Assembly (NCBI GenBank): GCA_030604975.1
Contig: JAUVUV010000005.1
Coordinates: 1 to 16,578 of the forward strand
Length of the DNA: 16,578 bases
Reading direction: 5' to 3'
DNA from: Candidatus Glassiibacteriota bacterium
Lineage (GTDB): Bacteria > Gemmatimonadota > Glassbacteria > GWA2-58-10
Positions 6,668 through 12,877 of the stretch are shown here, piece by piece. Every line of letters starts with the position of its first letter. Positions within the stretch are counted from its first letter, which is position 1. Made by a program: the position numbers and the translations under genes. The notes beneath the pieces are model-generated. The model made no database searches, was not told where the DNA came from, and saw nothing but the letters and a program-made list of their open reading frames with translations.

Positions 6668-6700
6668 GCCAGGGGAAAACAGGCGTGCCGTTTCCCTGGC
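6668..6700 (+). other. Hairpin in the leader of the activase gene
   Basis: GCCAGGG (6668-6674) pairs with CCCTGGC (6694-6700). The inner AAA/TTT continues the stem after a bulged G, and the loop is about 9 nt. No T-run follows, so it is not an obvious terminator. It ends 33 nt before the preferred ATG at 6734 in the 111-bp gap, and could be an mRNA-stability or control element. Confidence 0.35.
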
Positions 6701-6733
6701 AGTGGTAGCCGCAAAAAGTTGGAACGCAGACTT

Positions 6734-9700
6734 ATGGCTATTCATCTAGGAATCGATCTGGGATCAGTAAGCGTCAAGGCGGCGCTGTATTCTTCCGAGA
6801 GGAGCGATACTGCGTTTTTCGAGAAGATTTCGGCAAACCCGACTTTTCAGAATGTCAAGCGCCTGAAACATCCAGCCACAGGAACTGAGTGCTGGCTGGC
6901 GGTCACCAGGTATGCCCGGATTGCCGGCAACCCGATAAAGCAGGCCAGATCCCTTCTGAAAGAACTGGTCTGTCTGATCGACCGGGCGGCCCTGGGTGAG
7001 ATCACCTCTACCGGCAGCGGTGCCGCCCTGCTCAAATACGAGTTCGGTGTTAGCACCCAGAACGAATTTGCCGCCCTGACCAAGGCAGTAGACTTGCTTC
7101 TGCCAGAAGTGCGGACACTGTTTGAGATGGGTGGGGAAAACTCGAAGTATCTCCTTTTCGAGCGCGATGAATCAAACGGCCACTTTGGTATTGCAGACTA
7201 TTCGACCAATGGGGACTGCGCGGCCGGAACCGGCGCTTTTCTCGACCAGCAGGCCAGCCGCCTGCGGTTTAAGGTCGAGGAGATCGGCGATATTGTCAGC
7301 TCCATCGAACAGGCCCCCAAGATTGCCGGACGTTGCTCTGTTTTCGCCAAGAGCGATATGGTCCACGCCCAACAGAAGGGATTCACGCCGGAGGAAATTC
7401 TCAAAGGGCTCTGCGAAGCGGTGGCCAGAAATTTCAAGAGCGCAATCACCAAGGGTAAAAAAGTTCTGCCGAAGGTGACATTCGCCGGAGGTGTGGCCGC
7501 AAACAAGGGAGTGGTTCAGGCGATCGAGACCGTTTTCGGCTGGGAACCCGGGACCCTGGTGATCAGCGAGGAGCATGCCGCACTAGGCGCGATCGGCGCA
7601 GCAATCTTTGCCGAGGAAGCATTCCGTAAAAACGGCAAACGCATCGGTTCATTCAGCCTTGAGGGATTGTATTCCGAAACCAGGAAATTCCCCAACTCGC
7701 CCCCCCTGTCAATGGAAAACACGGTGCTGCTCCGCGACCGGATGGTTGCGATACCTCCGGAGGAAATCCTCGAGAAGCGCGATGTTTACCTCGGCATTGA
7801 TATCGGCTCGGTAAGCACCAACCTGGTGCTGATAGACTCAGAATGCAATGTGCTGAAAGAAATCTACCTTCCCACCGACGCCCGTCCGATAGAGGTGGTA
7901 AGCCGGGGCTTGCGTGAGATAGAGCACGAGCTTGGCAACAGGGTTCATGTCTGTGGTGTCGGCACCACGGGTTCAGGCCGCGAACTGATCGGTGAGCTTG
8001 TGGGTGCCGATACGATCAACGATGAAATTACCGCGCACAAGACCGGCGCCATGTTTATCGACCGTAATATCCTCGATCTGGGCGTGGACACGATTTTCGA
8101 GATCGGCGGCCAGGATTCCAAGTATATCAGCCTGGAGCAGGGGATTGTGGTGGATTTCGCCATGAATGAGGCCTGTGCCGCAGGCACCGGGAGTTTTCTC
8201 GAGGAGCGCGCCAGGGAACTCGGGATCAGTATCAAGGACGAGTTCGCAAGAATCGCTCTCTCCAGCCAGCAGCCGATAAAGCTCGGCGAGCGCTGCACGG
8301 TTTTCATGGAGCGTGATGTAAACAGTTACCTTCAGCGCGGCGCAGACCTGGAAAAAATCGTGGCCGGACTGGCCTACTCTGTTGTCACCAATTATATCAA
8401 CCGTGTGGTGCGTGGCCGTAAGATCGGCGATGTTATATTTTTCCAGGGGGGTACGGCCTACAATGATGCTGTGGCCGCGGCTTTCACCTCAATTCTGGGC
8501 AAACGGATAATCGTGCCGCCGTTCAACGGGGTGATGGGTGCACTGGGAGTGGCTCTTCTGGTCAGAGAAAAGATGCTCAACACCAAGGACATCTCCAAGT
8601 TCCGCGGTTTCGATCTAGATAAGATCAACTACAAGATCCGCGAATTCACCTGTAAGGCCTGCACCAACTATTGCCAGATTCAGGAGTTCACGGTTGAGGG
8701 CGAACGGACTTACTGGGGAGACAAGTGTTCGGAGCGCTACCGCAAGGCGGTCAAGAGCGAACGTCAGCCGGTAATCGAAAACCTGGTCGAGTTCCGCCAC
8801 AAGAGTCTTCTTGCCGACTACGACCCGGAGGCGGGCAGCGGCCCGGTGGTAGGACTGCCGTACTGCATGTCGATGTACGAGTGGGCGCCGTTCTGGTTCA
8901 GGCTTTTCCGGGAACTCGAGATCAAGGTGCTTCTTTCTGAGCCCACCACCAATCAGATAGTCAACATTGGCCTGGAGTCTATGGTCAGCGAACCCTGTTT
9001 CCCAATCCAGGTGGCCCACGGGCATCTCCGCTGGCTGATCGATAAGGGTGTGGATTACCTCTTTGTCCCGAACAATATCGCAGCGCCGGGGAAAGAAATA
9101 AACAAGCCATCTTACTATTGCCCCTGGAACCAGACACTGCCATTCGTCGTGTCGACTGCTCCGGTAATCTCTGATCACGCGAAAAGGATAATCAAGCCCA
9201 TGCTCTGGTTCAACCACGGTGCCAAAGCGGTTGTCGATGCGATCCGGGATTCGCTGAATGCGGTGGGAATCAACAAAAGCGCCAGGGCAGTGGAACAGGC
9301 GACTATGGATGCATACAGCGCCCAGGAGGATTTCCGCAAGAGCCTGATCGATGCCGGCGCCCGTGCCCTTGCTGTGCTCGCCAGCCACCACGAGCATGGT
9401 ATTCTTCTGCTCGGCCGGCCATACAATATCTATGACAAGGGAATCAACCTTGATCTGGCTACAAAGCTGCGCAATTTATACGGGGCCAATGTGATCGGGC
9501 TGGATTTTCTCAAGCTTGAAGGTTACGAGATCGAACATTTACACGACAACATGTTCTGGGACCACGGGAAAAAGATCCTGGCAGCGTCTTTGTTTGTGAA
9601 AAACAAACCCAAGCTGCATATCATCTACGTGACCAATTTCAAGTGCGGCCCGGATTCGTATATCAGGCACTTTATCAAGGAAGCTTCCGGGAGGCCGTAC

Positions 9701-9835
9701 CTTACGCTGCAATTCGACGGGCACAACAACGATGCCGGCATGCTGACTCGTTGTGAGGCCTATCTGGATAGTAAAGGAGTTTTGAGAAGATGGGGGACAA
9801 CAGAGCAGGAAATGGCGGGAGCAAGCAATCTTTAA
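6734..9835 (+). CDS. Tandem BadF/BadG/HgdC-type ATPase activase with DUF2229 domain; PlsA/Ger-like component
   Basis: This 1033-residue protein has three parts. Residues 4-295 and 352-612 are two complete ASKHA-fold activase domains. Each has the phosphate-binding motif (GIDLGSVSVK at 6; GIDIGSVSTN at 354), GGENSKY or GGQDSKY, and the cluster-ligand pair CAAGTG plus RC (C162/C201; C481/C521). In HgdC-type activases these cysteines hold one [4Fe-4S] at a dimer interface, and ATP hydrolysis drives an electron to a partner reductase. The remainder, about 630-1020, resembles DUF2229/HgdA-like modules. It starts with a cysteine cluster (C640, C643, C647, C665) and later has GRPYN (895-899) and KCGPDSY (970-976). 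This composition occurs in the PlsA/PlsR plasmalogen system and in Ger, which turn ester bonds into ethers. ATG 6734 is chosen because it lies just before the first motif; an in-frame TTG at 6662 adds 24 unconserved-looking residues. Confidence 0.88.
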   Translation: MAIHLGIDLGSVSVKAALYSSERSDTAFFEKISANPTFQNVKRLKHPATGTECWLAVTRYARIAGNPIKQARSLLKELVCLIDRAALGEITSTGSGAALLKYEFGVSTQNEFAALTKAVDLLLPEVRTLFEMGGENSKYLLFERDESNGHFGIADYSTNGDCAAGTGAFLDQQASRLRFKVEEIGDIVSSIEQAPKIAGRCSVFAKSDMVHAQQKGFTPEEILKGLCEAVARNFKSAITKGKKVLPKVTFAGGVAANKGVVQAIETVFGWEPGTLVISEEHAALGAIGAAIFAEEAFRKNGKRIGSFSLEGLYSETRKFPNSPPLSMENTVLLRDRMVAIPPEEILEKRDVYLGIDIGSVSTNLVLIDSECNVLKEIYLPTDARPIEVVSRGLREIEHELGNRVHVCGVGTTGSGRELIGELVGADTINDEITAHKTGAMFIDRNILDLGVDTIFEIGGQDSKYISLEQGIVVDFAMNEACAAGTGSFLEERARELGISIKDEFARIALSSQQPIKLGERCTVFMERDVNSYLQRGADLEKIVAGLAYSVVTNYINRVVRGRKIGDVIFFQGGTAYNDAVAAAFTSILGKRIIVPPFNGVMGALGVALLVREKMLNTKDISKFRGFDLDKINYKIREFTCKACTNYCQIQEFTVEGERTYWGDKCSERYRKAVKSERQPVIENLVEFRHKSLLADYDPEAGSGPVVGLPYCMSMYEWAPFWFRLFRELEIKVLLSEPTTNQIVNIGLESMVSEPCFPIQVAHGHLRWLIDKGVDYLFVPNNIAAPGKEINKPSYYCPWNQTLPFVVSTAPVISDHAKRIIKPMLWFNHGAKAVVDAIRDSLNAVGINKSARAVEQATMDAYSAQEDFRKSLIDAGARALAVLASHHEHGILLLGRPYNIYDKGINLDLATKLRNLYGANVIGLDFLKLEGYEIEHLHDNMFWDHGKKILAASLFVKNKPKLHIIYVTNFKCGPDSYIRHFIKEASGRPYLTLQFDGHNNDAGMLTRCEAYLDSKGVLRRWGTTEQEMAGASNL
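9773..9779 (+). promoter_or_regulatory. Strong internal Shine-Dalgarno for the HgdB-like gene
   Basis: AAAGGAG at 9773-9779 lies 10 nt upstream of the ATG at 9790, inside the last codons of the activase gene. It supports independent initiation, probably coupled to the upstream gene, and argues against the two-gene arrangement being only a sequencing frameshift. Confidence 0.6.
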
Positions 9836-11094
9836 CCGGGCGAACCCTTTACGTGCCTCAGATGAGCCACGGGGGCGCGGTAGCCTTTGCCGCTTCGTTC
9901 CGCAGCGTGGGGATCAACGCCTGGCCGTGTCCGGATTCGGATGACCGTACCCTGGAACTGGGCGGCAAATACACCTCCGGTGAGGAATGTCTTCCCGCGC
10001 GGGTTACCCTGGGCGACTTTCTCAAAGTTGTTGAGCAGCCGGATTTTGTTCCGCATAAGACCGCCTTTTTCATGCCCACTGCGGACGGCCCCTGCCGGTT
10101 CGGCCAGTACGCTACATACGTTCGCAAGGTGCTCAGGGATATCGGTCTGGAGGATGTAATAGTCTTTTCCCCCACCAGTCAGGACGGTTACCAGGGAGTG
10201 GCCGAGCAGGTGAACGAACTGATGCGTACTACATTCAGGGGACTGACCTGTGCTGACATCCTGCGCAAGATGCTACACAAAACCCGGCCTTACGAGGTGA
10301 ACAAGGGAGATACCGACAAGGCACACGCTCAGGCCCTGGCCGAGGTTGAAAAGGCTCTCGAAGAGCCCGGCGTTCCCACGGAAAAGCGGATGAAACGGCT
10401 GATCAGCGTGATGACTGAGGCCAGGGACAATTTCCGCAAGGTCCCGGCCGAATACTCTCGCAAGCGCCCGTTGATCGGGGTGGTCGGCGAAATTTTCTGC
10501 CGTCTCACGCCTTTCACCAATGACTACCTGATCCGCAAGATCGAACACTTCGGCGGTGAATGCAGCCTGGCGCATATCGGGGAGTGGATCTGGTACACCA
10601 ACTGTGAGCAGCAAAAACATCTGTGCTATGCCGGGAAGAGGTTTTCGGTCGAGATGCTGGGAGTGAAAATCAAGAACTGGGTCCAGCAGCGCGATGAACA
10701 CAGGCTTTGCGAGCCGTTCAAGGAAGATTTCAGAGGCTACGAGGAGCCGCACATCCACCAGATTCTCGAATACTCCGACTGCTATCTTCCGCACAACGGG
10801 GTCCTGGGCGAGATGACTCTCAGTGTGGGAAAGGCGATTTCCCACTACTACATGGGCTGTGACGGAGTTGTTGACATCTCGCCCTTTACCTGCATGAACG
10901 GGATTGTCACAGAGGCGATTTATCCCACGCTGAGTGCGGATCACGAAAGTATCCCGGTGCGTAACTTTTTCTTTGACGGCACCCAGTACGACGCGGAACG
11001 TGACCTGGGGATTTTCATGGAGCTGGTGCGCACCTACCAGTCACGCAAAAAGATTAAACGGGTCTATCCTTTCTACTTTCCCTCCGAGAGCTGA
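9790..11094 (+). CDS. HgdB-like 2-hydroxyacyl-CoA dehydratase/reductase component; PlsR/Ger C-terminal-like
   Basis: This 434-residue protein is related to the D-component of 2-hydroxyacyl-CoA dehydratases and benzoyl-CoA reductases, the electron acceptor served by BadF/HgdC-type activases. Conserved-looking cysteines lie at C67 (GEECLP), C102 (DGPCRFG), C237 (GEIFCRLTP) and C368 (SPFTCMNG). These resemble ligands of the [4Fe-4S] cluster at which low-potential reduction occurs. The motif GPCRFGQY is typical of the domain that follows DUF2229 in large fused proteins of about 1400-1500 residues. Here that module is a separate gene overlapping the previous one by 46 bp in another frame. Together the two probably form one reductase complex. 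The proposed role, reducing a glycerol ester to an ether, rests on this shared composition and on the Tes-like gene upstream. A plain acyl-CoA dehydratase role is the main alternative. Confidence 0.85.
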   Translation: MGDNRAGNGGSKQSLTGRTLYVPQMSHGGAVAFAASFRSVGINAWPCPDSDDRTLELGGKYTSGEECLPARVTLGDFLKVVEQPDFVPHKTAFFMPTADGPCRFGQYATYVRKVLRDIGLEDVIVFSPTSQDGYQGVAEQVNELMRTTFRGLTCADILRKMLHKTRPYEVNKGDTDKAHAQALAEVEKALEEPGVPTEKRMKRLISVMTEARDNFRKVPAEYSRKRPLIGVVGEIFCRLTPFTNDYLIRKIEHFGGECSLAHIGEWIWYTNCEQQKHLCYAGKRFSVEMLGVKIKNWVQQRDEHRLCEPFKEDFRGYEEPHIHQILEYSDCYLPHNGVLGEMTLSVGKAISHYYMGCDGVVDISPFTCMNGIVTEAIYPTLSADHESIPVRNFFFDGTQYDAERDLGIFMELVRTYQSRKKIKRVYPFYFPSES

Positions 11095-11122
11095 ATGTAA
11101 GCCCGGCAATAGACGAGGCTTT

Positions 11123-11233
11123 CTATTTCAACAGCACCATTTTTCTGGTCTGCGAGAAATCGCCTGCTTTAATGCGGTAGAGATATACACCGCTCGGCGC
11201 TTTCCGGCCCTGCTCATCCGTTCCGTCCCATCG
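11123..11233 (-). pseudogene. Remnant of a FlgD-like / T9SS-type C-terminal domain
   Basis: On the minus strand the frame ending in TAG (11123-11125) reads WDGTDEQGRKAPSGVYLYRI, then about 16 more residues ending KMVLLK, then stop. This is the hallmark end of FlgD-Ig-like or type-IX-secretion-type C-terminal tags on large exported proteins. Homology covers only about 36 residues. The frame stays open to an ATG at 11300-11302 (59 codons), but the added residues do not look like the preceding part of such a domain, and no body of a large protein exists upstream. It is most likely a decayed 3' end left after a deletion. It lies between two plus-strand genes and is oriented against them. Confidence 0.75.
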
Positions 11234-11484
11234 CTGTGCACGAAAATAAGCCTCACTTTTCTTGCAGCTGTTTGCTATTTCTAATGGTTGTCGATACTGC
11301 ATATCCCTATTATATGCAAGTACCAGTTAGTTCTCAATTACCATATTTTAAAAGGATAGCGAATGTTATGTAGAGCCATGCTCAAGGGCAGAGCTTTTTC
11401 GCTTGCTCTTGGCAAAATGATTGGATAATTTAAATAGACTGTTCAACTATCCGTCATTTATCAACTTGCGACGAGGATATCGTC
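11234..11484 (+). promoter_or_regulatory. Upstream region of the histidine kinase gene with a weak promoter candidate
   Basis: This is the rest of the 390-bp gap. GATAAT at 11424-11429 is a reasonable -10 box. The best -35 candidate is TTGCTC at 11403-11408 with a short 15-nt spacer, so the promoter is doubtful. Near the gene, GAGGA (11473-11477) is a Shine-Dalgarno 7 nt before the ATG at 11485. It lies within GACGA-GGATA-TCGTC (11470-11484), a small hairpin ending right at the start codon. Nothing else is evident. Confidence 0.3.
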
Positions 11485-12855
11485 ATGGCGGTAAAAGAAA
11501 CACAGCAAAGTTTGATTAAACACCGCTCGGTTTTCACTCTGCCCACGCGCTTAAGTTTCTGGTTGCTGGTGGCGCTAATAGCAGTCTTTTTTCTATTACT
11601 GCTTGGCTATTCTCTCTTATCCCAGAGCATGGTAAAAGAGCTCGAACGTGATGAAGACGCCTTGAGCCGAGCTGCGGCAAAGTTCATGGTTGGCGTATTC
11701 GACCTTCAAACCGGCCTGGAAGATGAAAAACTGATCAGTATATTCGTTCAAACCGGTAACGACACGGAGGTTCTTCGCGACTTGCTGAACGAATTCAAAA
11801 ATCCGCTGGTGATCTGCGATTCGGTCGGAAATCCGGTGCTTTGGTACTCAATCGGTGTGCCGGAGGAATCCCCGACCAATGACCCGGAGGTTCTGGCACG
11901 GGTAAATAAAATTATCAAGCGGCTGGACCGCCAGAACCCTCCATTCAGGACATTCGACGCCTCCCTGGAGGAGCAGTACGTGATTCATTACGGATATCCG
12001 TCAGCCCTGGAAAGCCTGAGAGTCATTCCGCTTTACCTGGGTGCGATCCTGGCGGTATTCCTGGTGCTGGCGGTCTGGATTCTGCGCAGGCAGGCGAGTA
12101 CGGAAAGGAGCCTGATCTGGGCCGGCATGGCGCGTGAGAGTGCGCATCAACTGGGCACTCCCCTGAGCAGCCTTCACGGTTGGCTCGAACTGCTCAAGTT
12201 AAACCTCTCCCGGGCCAGGACTGCGAAAAACCGCTCCGGCCTTGACTCAGTGGACAGTTTTGACGGTCAGGAGAGGGAGATTATCGATGGTATCGTTCAG
12301 GACATCGAGCGGCTTTCCAAGGTAGCTAACCGCTTCGAGTTGATCGGACGTAAAAGCACCTACGACAGGCTTGATCTGGAAAACGTACTTCGCAGTACGG
12401 AGAGCTATTTCCGGGCCAGGCTCCCGAAACGCGGCGCCAAGATCAATCTCAAGGTGGAGATCGAAGACCTTCCCCCGGTGCAGGGCAATGCGACCCTGCT
12501 GGAGTGGGCTTTCGAGAACCTGATTAAGAACAGTATCGACTCCCTTACCGGCCGGAGCGGTGAAATCTCGATAAAGGCGTTCTATGACAGGGAACGCAAC
12601 GAGGTCGATATTATTTTCACTGACAACGGTCCCGGTATCCCGAGCCACGTGCGCCGCCATATCTTCGACACCGGAGTAACGACCAAGAAAAAGGGCTGGG
12701 GAGTCGGGCTGGCACTGGTTCGCCGGATAATCGAGGAAAACCACCGCGGCAGGATCATGCTCACCCAGAGTTCACCTGAAAAAGGCACCGTATTCCTGAT
12801 CTGCCTGCCCACAGCGGCTGACGGGAAAAAGAAATTAACGGGGAAGGCGGTCTAA
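11485..12855 (+). CDS. Orphan membrane sensor histidine kinase
   Basis: This 456-residue kinase would sense a signal and autophosphorylate on a histidine. Two hydrophobic helices at about 24-45 and 183-200 enclose an extracytoplasmic segment of about 137 residues with no recognisable sensor fold. The dimerisation/phosphoacceptor helix has AGMARESAHQLGTPLSSL (213-230), with phospho-accepting His221. The HQLGTPLSSL form resembles kinases common in Bacteroidota and relatives. The ATPase domain follows: N box around ENLIKNSID (344-352), G1 box DNGPGIP (380-386) and G2 box GWGVGLALVRR (404-414). No receiver domain or response-regulator gene lies nearby, so its partner must be elsewhere. The helicase gene begins 22 bp downstream and may be co-transcribed. 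Confidence 0.9.
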   Translation: MAVKETQQSLIKHRSVFTLPTRLSFWLLVALIAVFFLLLLGYSLLSQSMVKELERDEDALSRAAAKFMVGVFDLQTGLEDEKLISIFVQTGNDTEVLRDLLNEFKNPLVICDSVGNPVLWYSIGVPEESPTNDPEVLARVNKIIKRLDRQNPPFRTFDASLEEQYVIHYGYPSALESLRVIPLYLGAILAVFLVLAVWILRRQASTERSLIWAGMARESAHQLGTPLSSLHGWLELLKLNLSRARTAKNRSGLDSVDSFDGQEREIIDGIVQDIERLSKVANRFELIGRKSTYDRLDLENVLRSTESYFRARLPKRGAKINLKVEIEDLPPVQGNATLLEWAFENLIKNSIDSLTGRSGEISIKAFYDRERNEVDIIFTDNGPGIPSHVRRHIFDTGVTTKKKGWGVGLALVRRIIEENHRGRIMLTQSSPEKGTVFLICLPTAADGKKKLTGKAV

Positions 12856-12877
12856 ACTGGCAATCCAATCAGATATT

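Noticed and set aside
8615..9397. 260-codon open frame antisense to the activase gene
   Set aside because: It lies entirely opposite a well-conserved DUF2229-type coding region; its openness follows from the codon bias of the plus-strand gene, and it shows no family motif.
9780..9840. Frameshift or assembly error splitting one reductase gene
   Set aside because: The second gene has its own well-placed Shine-Dalgarno and ATG, and both proteins end or begin sensibly at domain borders. It is kept as a natural split, though reads would settle it.
10273..10944. 223-codon minus-strand frame opposite the HgdB-like gene
   Set aside because: It is an antisense shadow of an intact, motif-bearing plus-strand gene.
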